64,000 nt of DNA from Lineus longissimus. Lineage: Eukaryota > Nemertea > Pilidiophora > Heteronemertea > Lineidae. The notes below the pieces were generated by a model. That model was not told the origin of the DNA. It worked only from the letters and a program-made list of their open reading frames with translations, and did not search any database. The DNA lies in assembly GCF_910592395.1 (NCBI RefSeq), contig NC_088312.1, positions 1,178,001 through 1,242,000 on the forward strand, read 5' to 3'. The position numbers and the translations under genes were made by a program. Of this stretch, positions 48,210-60,153 are shown in pieces (positions within the stretch are counted from its first letter, which is position 1; each line of letters opens with the position of its first letter).

Positions 48210-50751
48210 TTAATGGTATCCGTACGATTCAATGATCTTTTGTTGTTTTGCAACCTTGTCTTTGACATTTTCAGTGGCCTTGTTTCGCCAGACCTGAAAA
48301 GAAACAATGAAATCATTTAGGTACATACAACTCCCTGTTGGTTCAGTAACGTGATGACAAGGTGGTCAAGTGCACAGAAGATAGAACATCCCTGGTGTTT
48401 AAGTACAGATGATGTGAAACCTCGTTTTGTTACACAATAACAATGCTCATCGACAACTCCGTCCAGCCGTCATTGATATCATCCAGTAAATTCAATAAAC
48501 TAACCGTCTCCGCCTTCTTCTTTCTGTAGTACTCGGCAGATTTTGCTCTCCTCCTTCCTTCAAGAGTGTTGACAACATTCTGGTATTTCCATCCAATTTC
48601 ATGCGAAATACGTCCCAAGCGGCAAGACTGAAAGAACATCGTAATGTGAATCAGGTACATTCGCTTGTATCGAAAGTAAAAATCATGATATAATCAGGCC
48701 CTCCCCTTGTGCCACCATCAACTAAAAGAATGTTTTGACCTCAGTATCAGATAAAACGACGCTCATCAACAATTCAGTCCGCCCGTCGTTGTATATCATC
48801 AATTACTTGAGTTTTCAAAGTACTTGATCAAACTAGTCACAATAAACCCTTTTTGTACCAACAGGAATAATTACCTTTCTCCTGGGATGAAGACGCAACA
48901 CTTTGAGAGCAGCTGGCACGACCATTCTTTTCTCCTTGTCATAAGGCTGTGGAATTCCTTCAAAGACTTTCAGCCTGTCCAGGGCTTCCTTTCCACGGGA
49001 GATTTTGTGGGGAACCATACCTGGAGATTGCGAACAAAGAACGTCATTGTCAAGTACAAAATCATGACAAGAAGAAGTACATTTCTTCGACAATATTACC
49101 TTTTGGTCTCGGTATCAGATAAAACGACGCTCATCAACAATTCAGTCCGCCCGTCGTTGATATCATCAAGTACTTGAGCCCTAGAAGCAATACTCTATTA
49201 CAAACATTGAACATCGATTCCAATCAGTACAGTCACTCAACTGAAGGAAAACTGCTTTAATCCTCCAATCATTCTGCAAGCAAACTCACCTCGAACTGTC
49301 CTCCAGAAAATCTTGCTTGGGGCACGGAAGTGGAAGGGTCCACGTTTGGGGTTGACATTACACCTCTTCTTGATGAAATCAAGGTATTTTACTAAAAGAA
49401 AAAGAAGTTTCAGCTTTTATGAGCGTACAGCGTACATGCCCATTGGAAAATAACTTTCAATGATAGAATTCTTAGTTTAGCGTGGTACTACCACAAAGAA
49501 ATTGTACCATTTCATATTGTGAGACAATGCAATACACACTCGTGAATAGAACTGTTGCTCTACCCATCTTTATGCCACCTCCCTGCAAAAATTAAAAGAG
49601 TTCTGTCCTGTCACTACCTCCTTGAAGACATTCTAGGCAGACTCCAAAGACACTTACGCTTGTTCCTGTAGAAGCTACCAGAGATGTTGATCTCCTCACA
49701 TCTCAGAATTACTACTCTTTGTCCTGAAAGAGATTTCAAACCATATTTTAGCAATGAAAATGCGTAATACTACCAGGTGATATTCACCTCTACTGTTTCA
49801 ATATCTCTTGCTATGCATAACAGCAACAGCCTAAGCCATGACAACCTGCATTAGTTGGAGACTAAGTCTTAATGAAACTTCTTCACTTGACTTTCATGAT
49901 TGACATGAACATAGTGAAGGAGCATACTGGGAGGGCAATTTTTTTGGTATGACGCCACTGATTAGTGTGCGAACCAGGTCAGAATCATTTCAGTTCTCTT
50001 GACTATACCTCTCTCCTCTCTTGCTCTACTATTTACTTACCATTAAGAATAGTTTTGGCCACAATCGAAGATAATCTCCCAAGGAGATGACCCCTGGCGT
50101 CGATAATGATAGGCTGGAAAAAAAGGTAGATCACAGATCAGCAACAAGAGTAATTATTTAGGACTGGAAAAAATCTGCAAATCACAAAGATATGGCCAGT
50201 GAAAGATGATGAATAGGGCCTGGGCTTTTTAGCATACAGTACAATACATATCCAAATCTTTCCTGTAACTAGTGTAGGTGTAAAAAGAACAGCCCTATTC
50301 AAATTGAATACCCGGAGAAGTGATAAGTCCAAAAAAAATGAATGGCCACATCTAACTCTGGCACTGCCCGGGCCCTACATAATCAAGGCAAATCTCTCCT
50401 CGATGCCTTGGAATTCTGTTATCAAGCACTACTTTCATGACATGACCCTCATGCAGTCTACACTACAGCACCTTGGTGTCCGACATTAGGTTCACCCGTC
50501 CGGTAACAGGACATAACGTATTACGTGTACAAATACACTGCCAGCATGGACAAGCCCGGTGACAACACCATTCAAAAGTGGTTTCAATCACCCGATTTCA
50601 AACATACGAATCAGTTTATTTGATTTTTCCAGCTTTCTTTAGATGATAATCATTTATTAGGTTTACTTCGCTGATCTTTATTTGATGTATATGTCGAAGA
50701 ATTATGCATTTATTTTGTCGAAAATTTCAGTACCTTCGTTGAGAAACCCAT
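48210..50751 (-). CDS. RPL13A: 60S ribosomal protein L13a (uL13)
   Basis: Seven coding exons on the minus strand: 50751-50734, 50113-50041, 49723-49658, 49391-49290, 49020-48875, 48627-48505 and 48293-48210. All phases agree; the product is 203 aa, the length I recall for the human protein. Diagnostic stretches: [79 protein letters not shown] and [19 protein letters not shown]. The first exon encodes only MGFSTK. uL13 is a structural protein of the large ribosomal subunit; in mammals it also acts in the GAIT translational silencing complex. Three introns hold C/D snoRNA-like sequences. A pyrimidine tract just upstream fits a TOP-type start. Head-to-head with DPY19L3. Confidence 0.97.
48428..48490 (-). 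pseudogene. Degenerate C/D-box snoRNA copy in the last RPL13A intron
   Basis: Similar along its length to the copies at 48740-48811 and 49109-49178: GATGATAT, then a changed guide (GACGGCTGGA instead of GACGGGCGGA), CGGA where D' CTGA is expected, GATGAG kept as C', and no CTGA at the D-box position. Losing both D-type boxes should abolish normal C/D snoRNP assembly, so I call it a decayed paralogue. Confidence 0.6.
48740..48811 (-). ncRNA. C/D-box snoRNA, SNORD43-like guide (copy 1)
   Basis: Minus strand, inside the RPL13A intron between exons 49020-48875 and 48627-48505. Order: terminal stem CTCAAGTA, C box TTGATGA, guide AACGACGGGCGGA, D' box CTGA, C' box TGATGAG, guide GCGTCGTTTTAT, D box CTGA, closing TACTGAG. 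The first guide is complementary to the conserved CCGCCCGTCG near the 3' end of 18S rRNA. The box+5 rule points to the cytosine that human SNORD43 is recalled to methylate (18S Cm1703). I know no target for the second guide. Confidence 0.8.
49109..49178 (-). ncRNA. C/D-box snoRNA, SNORD43-like guide (copy 2)
   Basis: Minus strand, in the RPL13A intron between exons 49391-49290 and 49020-48875. It is nearly identical to copy 1: C box TTGATGA, guide CAACGACGGGCGGA, D' CTGA, C' TGATGAG, the same second guide and D box CTGA, with a terminal stem CTCAAGTA / TACCGAG. The high identity of two neighbouring introns' copies indicates recent intron-to-intron duplication. Processing from the debranched intron of the host gene is expected. 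Confidence 0.8.
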
Positions 50752-50757
50752 GATAGC

Positions 50758-50766
50758 AAAAAGAGG
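50758..50766 (-). promoter_or_regulatory. TOP-like pyrimidine tract of RPL13A
   Basis: CCTCTTTTT on the minus strand, 7 bases before the ATG. Ribosomal protein mRNAs typically start with C followed by pyrimidines, giving mTOR-dependent translation. The actual start site is not visible. Confidence 0.5.
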
Positions 50767-51618
50767 ACGACGGGGGCACTATTTCGAGAAACACGGAGTT
50801 CCCGACTGGATTGTGCTATTTTTAGCCCGAAATAATGAACGCATTCAGTGAGTGTTGGCCAATTTGCACATACCGTACCGGCAAAAGTCACACGAAAAGT
50901 GACCTTTTTCGGCCGATTTTTTCGACATTTAATGAAAAAGATGAAGTAAAATAGAGTAAAAACTGAATACATATTGCTCATTCAACGTTTCAATTTGGTC
51001 AATTGCGGTAAAAGTTATGTCAGATCGTCGTACAAAGCTGTTTTCTGCACAAATTCCAGCCTCGTCTCCATGAAATGTTTACATATTTTTCATGTTGGCC
51101 TATAGGCCTATGTACTTGTGCGTTATCGTCCCAGTACTGTGTCGAACCTGTCGTGCAACTTTGTTCAACTTCAAACATTTGTCTCCTCTGGCACTTTTGC
51201 TGATGCACCTATAGACATAGTCGATGTAGTAGTACAGCAAGGGATGTTTGTAGGCCCTAAATGTAGTGAGTCTCGGAGTCGGCCCCGGGTCTCGGCGAGG
51301 GCCTATCAAAGCGGAATGTCATCTACCATTGTGAATGTGACTGATTGTCGTGTCACAATTGCAACAGAAGCTGGTTCAACAATTAGCCAGATTTTTGTGT
51401 CGATTCTGATTCTGCAGCTTCTATCGATGGTCAACCATGGTTACCTGTTACCATGTCGATCGCGCACACAACTGTAAGTGTGACAACAATGGTTCAAACT
51501 CCTAAAAATATGTAGGCCTAGGTGCCTTTAGCCGCTTTGGGCCAACCTATTCGTCAATACTGATTCCAAGTGCCAGTATTCAAATTCAATCAAATGCAAA
51601 CTGATTTTCTACTTGCAG
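50767..51618. other. Divergent intergenic space between RPL13A and DPY19L3
   Basis: About 880 bases separate the two start codons, which face away from each other; a shared promoter zone is likely. A 119-codon plus-strand frame (51118-51477) lies here but has no family signature. A DPY19L3 5' UTR exon should lie here, because exon 1A begins after an acceptor at 51618. Confidence 0.45.
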
Positions 51619-51632
51619 CATACACAATCATC

Positions 51633-54600
51633 ATGAATGACCCCAGGGCTGTCAGAAGACGTAAAAATAAATCAAAAGTAACTGTCACGACGGTTCATCC
51701 AAGTGCGACCAGTAATCATGAACCCAGGAATATGTCAGCGAACACAGAAGAGGACACTGAGGCTGAAGTCAACTGGTTCCTCAAGACAATCTCCTTCATA
51801 CTGGGCGTATCGACCGTAGTGATCCTTGGTTATATATATGCTCGCCACATCAACACCCTGCACGAGAATCAACTATGGTTTTCCAACTTAAAGGTAAAAA
51901 TTTAAAGGTTTAGACTAGAGCCTAGATAAGAGTACTAGGTGACCTGTCTTGCCTGAAGACCAGAAGGCCTTTCGAAGAATTCAACATCTCAGTTTCTCAT
52001 ATCTGCTATGTCTATTGGTTTGTCATTCTTCCTAGAGGTGGTGCAGCCAGATAGAAATCTGTTGACCAATCACAGCTGTCACCAACCAGACATCAATATC
52101 CAGACTCTGTTGCCAATACATGTAATTTCTTTATTGATTATACAACAGATGCTACCAGATGTTGATGGGATGTTATACAATGCTTATAGAATAAATCATT
52201 AGCCCCTGATGACGAAGCACTAGCGCTGTGCAAGCAGTCATTTAGGATCTTATCTAAAATTCACATTATTTCCTCTGCAATACAATTAAAATTCTGTTTG
52301 AATCGTAAATGATTGCAGTCATTCCGTCAGATTGGTCATATTGGACTTTGGAGTGGTTTTGCTGGAAATCGTTAACTTAGCAGAAAATGAAAGAATCGAG
52401 AAGACGCCACGTCCTACACAGAGACAGAAAGAGCACTAACATTCATGGAGGCCAAAGTTCTTTTCATGTACATGAGGGCGTGGTAGGATTATCAGGATTT
52501 AGTGGGTTAACGAGTGACTGGCTGTTTAAGCTTTTCTCCTTTTTGTTGGGTCTTTTTGTGTGCTATTACCTGGCGGATAAGTATGCCAGATACATCTACT
52601 TGTCGCATGAGAATGCCTTGTGGTTCTCGAATATAAAGGTTTGTGGCATTTTGAAGACCTGGGTTGATTTTGCTTGGGCTCTCTATTGATTGATATATCT
52701 CCTTGTACCCTTCCCTATTTGACCAATATTCAGCTCTCCCCAGAATTTGGGCTGGCTGTGATACAAACAAACTCCTTCAATCCAATTAGGACTCATTCCT
52801 ACAACTTACAGTGAATGCAAAGACAACAGCTTTCTCCATTAAAGGTAAATGACTCTTTTTGGTGCATAACTAACTCATCACATCATAAATATCAAATTTC
52901 AGGAGGTTGAGAGGGAGATATCTTTCCGCACAGAGGCCGGTCTATACTACTCTTTCTTCAAACAAATGGTAGAAGCCCCCTCTTTCAGCCAAGGACTCTA
53001 TGACCTTGCCCATGACAACGTCACAGAACATCTGAGAACAATCAACATACTGGAGAGATTTAACGTATATCAGGAAGTTATTGTTTGTGCTCTTTACAAG
53101 TTTGCACCAATCAAGGTAGGACATCAATCAATGTCGGGGAAGGGATCAGTATGAGCAGAAAAACCTTTAGTAAATTGGGCTATAAATCAAGTTTCTTCTC
53201 CTGTCAGAAGTACATTGCAAGTTACTGAGTGGTCCCAACAGGATCAATCAACATTTCATGTACATCTTCTCATTTTGTGCCTTGTTCCCTTTTTCAGATC
53301 GAGCCCATATTTTTCTACATCTATAGTGTTTTCTTCTTGCACGGTTTGCTGATCTGTGCCATCTACTCCATCACCTGGTTACTCTCGCGATCTTGGATCG
53401 CAGGAGCACTCACAGCACTTTTCTACATTTTTAACAGGTTTGTTCTTTTATCATTAGAGTAGTAGAGAAAAGGCACATTTTGGACTTTTCTTTGGAGTAA
53501 ATGTTGCAACCCTCCTTTAAAAATATGAGGTTTCTACACTCGACTTCCGAATTTAAAGCAGAAAATCAAAGCATCAATAACTCCTACTCAGTGTGTGGGC
53601 TGGCTTTTTTGCCTTGACTGCCACTAGTACCAGCTGAAGATTCTACCCCATCTGATGGAATAGAGGTTTTATCCACAGGCTTTCGTAAGTGTACAGTCAA
53701 GTTTAGCTTGCTTGCAAGGTACAACACTTTATCTTCTAGGTTTGACACAACTAGAGTTGAATACACCATTCCATTAAGAGAGAGCTTTGCACTGCCATTC
53801 CTCTGGGGACAAATAGCTGCTTTGACGTACTACTTATCTGCACAGACAACAAAGAAAAAGAAGGTGAGATTTCTTGGGAAGTTCCACTGAAAAGTCCTTT
53901 GGACATCCAGCCAAAAGAGTGGTACAGTATGTTAAACAAGTTGGATATCAATATTGTTGATACCTTGATGTCACTTTCTGTGTCTCTACTACATTTTCCA
54001 CTCTCAGAAACAGGATTTCTTTCACCCGCAGGTATATCCAAAGTCTTCTCTTTTGTTTCAGATCTTCTCATTATGTGTCATCACCCTGTGTACATTCTTC
54101 TTCGCCCTGACTTGGCAGTTTGCTCAGTTCATTCTCCTTCTCCAAGCGATGGCGCTGTTTGGTGTTGTCATGTTAGATATCATCCCCATGTACAAGGTAA
54201 GTAGTGTACCAACCGTTATGTGGTGGGGGGATGTTGAAAGAAACAGAAAAGTGCATTACTTTGAAGTAATGAGTTTTTGTTAATAGTCGTAGTTCCTACT
54301 GTAAACTGGTGATGTTCACGAAGCCAAGAGTATGTTCATTTGCTAATTTTCATTTTGCATATATTCTAAATTCCATGTTTGCTGCCGCTCTTGGTCAACA
54401 CAGTTTTTTCACTGCACTTTAGAGAGAATGGTGGAAGGTTTAGTGTTGGTGCAAGAGATGAAGTTTCCTATGACATTTTCAGGTTCGGAGTGTTTACACG
54501 ATTCAGCTGTTCAGCCTGCTCAGTGTCTGCCTCCTCCAGTTCTTGAACAAGATGATCATCTCCTCGCTGGTGCTCAGCTTTATACCAGCCGCTTATATTG

Positions 54601-57556
54601 TATTCTTCATCAAGGTAAGGCTGCTTCCACACAGTCATTGAGTAAATGTAGTGTTATTTTCCTGTCTCTTCGTTAGTAATTTGAACATTGCGACTCCAGC
54701 AACATGTACTAAAACTCACCAAAAGCTTTGATAACTGTTCCAGGGCGATGTGATAAAGCCGTGTGGTATTGTTTTACGGATTCTGAAGGTGCTTCTCTCC
54801 ATTGTCCTCGTGTTCTTCTTCACGGCCGTCATCAACGTCTCTCTGAAGGGCATTCTCCAACATGAAGCCGATGAACATATCTTCAAGTTTGTGGCACAAA
54901 AACTTGGCTTGGGAGACTGGAAGTAAGCTTTAAACCATTTCAATATTTGCAATGTTGAATGAAAGATCTGTTTAAACCAGCATGAACTCAGGTACAAGGA
55001 ATTTTGTTTCATCTCAGCCAAAGGACCTGACAGTCGAAGTAAAGTGATGCCAAGACTTGTCAAGGTCAGAAGCAAGCTGTATCCAACACCATGATATCTT
55101 AAGCCCAATGCCTTAACCACTAGACCTGTCATCTGGTTTCTACTGTGTTTCAATGTTATAAAATGGTGTCGGTTAGTTGAATTGCAGTTTACCTTGTGTA
55201 CTTGACTCGCACTGCTACAATTGGCCAAATCAAAAGATAGTTATTCTAATGATTTCATTTTGCAGGGATTTTGATTCCCAGCTCTACCTGTGTACCGGTG
55301 CCTTCAATGTCTTGCCATCTGATACATACGAACGTCTCACCACGCACTTAGTCTTCCCATTTTATGTTGTCACCCATTTCACAGTTCTTGTCTTCCTCGC
55401 TATGGCTGTGCTTCAGAATTGGAAGTAAGTGAATTCAATCCTTCTGTTATAAAACCAACTCGCAGGGCATTGTTGACTTCAGTGTCTCCTTGACGTTGAC
55501 GAGTTGATGGGATACTGAGAGAGCATAACATAAATTGCAACCAGTTTTCCAAGAGATATATGTGCATATGCCTTTAGGCAAATGATGTGGAAATTAGCCG
55601 TTCTTTCAAAACTGATTGTCATTTCAGTTGTTGTGTTTGATTATCATGGCGCCTACTTGATTTCAGACACTTCTCCAGTTCAGATTCAAAAGACGATGCT
55701 CAAGAAGAGGTGAAGGAAGGCTTCATTACCAGTCCACACATTCTGTCGCAGAGACCAGAGCTAGCATTCCATGCTGGTGAGTTCTGCATTATTTTACGAG
55801 AGGTACAGAAAAGTGCTTTTCCACGATTCGAACCCAGACGGTTGATCAAGAAGGCTCTGAGAGCCTAGTGAAGTTGAACAGCATGTTTTTTATTAGCTGT
55901 TTTTTAACGCTCATATTATTCATTTTTCAGTTCAAACTGTGTTCTTTGCTCTGATGGCTATATCTACAATGAGATTCAAGTATCTGTGGACAGTTTACAT
56001 GTGTATCATGGCCAGTGTTGGTATATGTGATTTCCATTTCTGGAAGAAGTTGCTCTCCAAGTTTAGGATTGAAGGCATTGTGGTTAGTATTGTTTTGTGG
56101 TTCATGAAGAACTGTGCCAGTTTTCTTATCATACTAGTACTATGAACAAATCTCGTGATTAGATTTGTATTTGGGTAAGGGTAAGCTACGCACAAGTTGA
56201 AAAGGAATGGGACTGCGGTCTTTATGTTGATGGCATCTGCAGAGACAATATCACACTTGAAAATCTCAATACAATGATTTGCGATTCCAGCTTGAAATTA
56301 CGAGAAATGGTGTGACGATTATCGTTTTGGCGGCACTACTCATCAAAGCTCTTCCACCCGTTTTGAAAAATCTCGAGGACCTGAAGGAATTCTATGATCC
56401 TGATACTGTAGATCTGATGGAGTGGATCAAGTAAGTGTTTGGCAACTGCTTTCTGTGTCCAACGTTTCATTCTGCATACCTGGACCACCTGATAAACAGC
56501 ACAGAGCTCTGCGCTAATTTGTGACCTCTTGCTTCCAGAAAAGACACTGCACCGACAGCTGCATTTACTGGTAGCATGCAGCTCCTGGCTGGGGTGAAGC
56601 TGTGTACGGGAAGACCACTAACGAATCATCCACATTACGAAGACAAGCAGCTGAGGGAACGAACAAAAGAGGTGAAATAGCTTTATTCAACCAAGATGGA
56701 GGAGATTAATCCATTGAAATCGGGAACTTCTCATGCTTGTCTTCACTCCCTTGGTACCTCGTTTGCTCAATAGATGGGCTAAACTGTTGCTCCCTTGCTA
56801 CTCAAGCGGTTTGTTGCTCTTGCTTATCTTGAAATGGAGATCAATCACAATGAAAAAAGCTACCAAAAGTCCTTTGCCTCTTTGATGATAATAACTGTTT
56901 ACAGGTTGCCTGAGAAGTTAGATTTGTAGCAATACTTGGGACTTCTATTCAAGTGCGCATAGTGATCTGTTGTTCTGTCTTTAGCTGTACCAGTATTATG
57001 GCCGAACTCCACCTGACAAGGTCCATGAGATAATGCTCAAGTATGACGTCAGCTACATCATCCTGGAAGACAGTATCTGCCTTGCCCAGTCCACTGGGTG
57101 TAGAGTGCCTGATCTAATAGATGTACTAAATGGAGAGGTAGGATGATCATTGATGATGTCTTTAAGGGCTGGTCAATATCTGAAACGACAAAAAGAAGAT
57201 TGCTGAGCAATAGTTATGTGTCACTCTGCTTGGAGGAGGTGTTATTTACCAAGCTATTCCATATTCAACCGTCACGATACTGAAACTTAAAACACTCATG
57301 TAATGGTCACAAGCGATGTGTCAACCAGAAAATCACAGTTTTAATAACCTCACTGACCCCATTTCTTTGTTGTATTCTCCAGATTCCTGACCATGGTCGA
57401 GCAGAGGAAAGACTTAAACGATCTGATGTTCCAAGATTCTGCAACGAGATTCGCTATAGCAAACCTCACTTTACAAAAAATTTCAAACTAGTCTTCAGTA
57501 ATAGGACATTCAGGGTTTACAAGGTCCTCGGACTGGAACCCTCATCTCAGCAGTAA
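51633..57556 (+). CDS. DPY19L3: DPY19L3, protein C-mannosyltransferase
   Basis: Fourteen coding exons with first exon 1A: 51633-51893, 52903-53115, 53298-53437, 53740-53863, 54062-54196, 54483-54614, 54744-54922, 55266-55424, 55667-55776, 55931-56082, 56291-56430, 56539-56671, 56985-57137 and 57383-57556. All are phase-compatible; the product is 734 aa. Signatures closest to DPY19L3 in my recall: [95 protein letters not shown]. Family members are polytopic ER enzymes that C-mannosylate Trp in WxxW and thrombospondin repeats, using dolichol-phosphate-mannose. The conserved Glu in the REISFRTE region is present. An alternative first exon 1B lies at 52387-52638. Confidence 0.96.
52387..52638 (+). 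CDS. DPY19L3: Alternative first coding exon (1B) of DPY19L3
   Basis: An 84-codon frame with its own ATG ends at a GT donor in phase 0 right after [13 protein letters not shown]. Exon 1A ends [13 protein letters not shown], also in phase 0. The two share about 40 C-terminal residues of similar pattern (..[12 protein letters not shown].. versus ..[12 protein letters not shown]..) covering the first membrane helix, but their cytosolic N-termini differ completely. Both would splice to the exon at 52903 ([11 protein letters not shown]). Using both together would break the protein, because 1B carries its own start and a second first helix, so they should be mutually exclusive. The donor GTTTGT is weaker than consensus. 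Confidence 0.75.
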
Positions 57557-57672
57557 TGTGTACCAAGTGCATAGACTTGACTTTGTTGCTGGATTGGCGA
57601 GGGCCGTGTCATTTGTTTTCTGTCGTTTTTAGAGAAATGTTTCATGCTCAAACCCCAGTGATCCAGTTCGCT

Positions 57673-57678
57673 AATAAA
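57673..57678 (+). promoter_or_regulatory. Poly(A) signal of DPY19L3
   Basis: AATAAA 117 bases past the TAA stop at 57556, with a second overlapping copy right after it. Confidence 0.6.
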
Positions 57679-59903
57679 TAAACAGTGGATATTGGTAGCC
57701 TGGGTGCCACCAACTGGACCCATGGCTCCCACCTGTAGCCCCCCTTTAAAGGCTCTGATGTGGGATTACTAGTGAGTGTTTCGTTGTTGAAGCAGTTCAC
57801 TGTCGTGCAATAGTTTTCTACCAGGGGTGTACCCGTACAAATGAATATGGACTGCAGAGATAAAAAGTTGACCAAACATGTAGAAATTCTTTGTGCCATC
57901 ATACACGTATGTACTAAAAGTTCAACCTGTCCTGATTTTAAGTTTCTGCCGACATATCATATAAATGGACCTTACCCTGTAGATGGAGCAGGCTCACTAT
58001 TCTTTCATCTGAAATACAGGAGATTTCAATATGAAAGTCACTCACATGGCTGATGTTATAATGGCACTACCCATGTACATGAACATTGTATCATTCATAA
58101 CGCCATGTGTGTTGTTTGTTATTGTACTTAGATTTCTTCATTTCAGCTCTCTCAATACTAGTAGCCGGGACTAGTAGCCGGGACTAGTAGCCGGGACTAG
58201 TAGCCGGGAATAGTAGCCAGGACAAAATCACTTCAAACAATGTAGCTTGAGTTGAGAAGGGGGAAGGGATCTATTTGATATATATTGTATTATATTACAT
58301 CGGTCTTGGTGCCGATCGTTGACTTTAAAAAAATGTTAGATATCTTATGTACCATACCAGTCTTTATCATTTACTATAATAGTGCCAGTTTATGAAAGAA
58401 TAAAATGTTAAATTCCTATTTCATGTAATCAACTCTTACTCATTCTTTCGTCGATTTCTTGTTGTGGCCACAAATAGGCACACCAACATTGTAAGCCTGG
58501 TCTTCACAGCCCACAAAATGTTCTTTCTAGGAAAAGAACATTTGGTCTCATATCAAGAAAAGTCGATGCCAATGACATCGGAACCTAAACCCGCATGCAG
58601 TGTCCAAAACCACATAATATCACATACGGGCCCACATCCCACAGACCAAGAAGCTAAATAGACCATACCCGAATGTGAAGTGGGACACGTGGAGGTTTAT
58701 ACCGAATATGTCACAACCTTCATCGCAGCTCACGTGATCGCAGAAGGCAATATATTGAAATGTTCCCGCCATCACTGCGAGCGCCTCCTAGCTCCTCCCG
58801 ACCCCTGGTGTCTAGTGATGTTACATCGATTTCAGTCGGCCGGGATTGCAGATAATTTTCGGTTGCTGCCCGCTTTCTACACCACCGCTGATGACCCAGA
58901 CGTCAATGATGGCAATGGTAAGCTACTACTAGCTCGGCTATCCTCAGAATACAGCTATTTGTAAAATTGTGGTTTACGCTGGCTGGCGTATATCGATATC
59001 GTTGTCTGGTTTCAGCGGGCGCTGCGGACGGACACGATCACGTGGTCGCCGACTATAGTTCCGCGGGATGTTCAAAGTTCCGCGGGATGTTCAATAGAGT
59101 CAACTCTCATCCTTCCTGAGGAAATGAGACGAGACCACAATTGATTTTCCAAGCCATTTCCAGTTATTTCAAATTCCCGCCATCAAACAATGCGTCAAGT
59201 AGTGAAACTGAAATTCGGATATGATATACGGGTTAGTCTTGCGAGTAACTGGTGCGATTTAAATTGGTGATTGACCACGGAAATTTTTTTTTAAATTGAC
59301 AAGTTTGACACAAGTGGACATTTTTACCCATTTCGGCCATTTTCACTCCAAATTTGAACCACCCCCCTATGGCCAGGTTGTCAAAATTGAAAATTATTTT
59401 TTTTACCAAACAATTTATTTATATCTGTACTTGCCACAGCAAATATTTTTTCAATACCTCTCCAAATATGTACTTGAGAGTAAAAAACATGCACTAGTCT
59501 AATAGATAGGCCTCGACCCTCCAACCTATGAATATTCATTAGTGGTCTTGTCTCAAATCAGGGGTTAATGTTCGCTTCTCCGGGGCTGATTTCATAAGGA
59601 TGCCGCCCATCGAGCACGTTTCTATTATGTTGCCTCTCCATCCCATAATCCAAATGATCGTGACCGGGCGATATGTAGATTAGGGCGTGGCTCAATTAAA
59701 ATATATAAGCTTTGTTGTTAGTGTTACAGAGACCTGCTCTGTAATATTATAATATTGGGTGTGTAGTTCCGACGTTCTTATGTCAAGTCAACAACATTAG
59801 GCCTCCCAGTAGTCCTCGTATATACAAAGTGTACACGTGCATGCATACATTCTCAAGGCCTAATGTATAAGTACAGCATAGGCCTATAGCCAGATAATGT
59901 CAT
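57679..59903. other. Spacer with a short tandem repeat, no supported gene
   Basis: Contains the 13-bp repeat at 58157-58221 and short frames (58680-58964 plus, for example) without family signature. Confidence 0.35.
58157..58221. repeat. 13-bp tandem repeat, five units
   Basis: Four exact units ACTAGTAGCCGGG and a fifth, AATAGTAGCCAGG. Confidence 0.9.
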
Positions 59904-60153
59904 TAATACTTGACTTGCCAAACTCAGCTCGACGCCGAACTGCAGCGCCACTCGCGGACAAAGATAGAACAACTCGACATTTTTTTCACCGGTTTTCTCG
60001 CTGCGCATGCGTACCAGCGGAAATCAACAAAAGATGACGCTGGTACGCATGTGCAGCAAGAAAACCGGTGAAAAAAATGTCGAGTTGTTCTATCTTTGTC
60101 CGCGAGTGGCGCTGCAGTTCGGCGTCGAGCTGAGATTGGCAAGTCAAGTATTA
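59904..60153. mobile_element. Near-perfect 250-bp palindrome (MITE-like)
   Basis: The left arm 59904-60019 and the right arm 60038-60153 are reverse complements with only a handful of mismatches, around an 18-base loop (60020-60037). Ends read TAATACTTGACTTGCCAA and its mirror. Flanking TA is compatible with a TA target site, but the palindrome itself ends in TA, so this is not proof. No protein is encoded; open frames on the two strands simply mirror each other. A transcript would form a hairpin of over 100 bp. Confidence 0.85.

Noticed and set aside
51118-51477. 119-codon plus frame between RPL13A and DPY19L3
   Set aside because: Lies in the divergent promoter zone and shows no family signature.
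55080-55130. tRNA-like words (CTTAACCACTAGAC) in a DPY19L3 intron
   Set aside because: Too short and no cloverleaf; possibly SINE debris.
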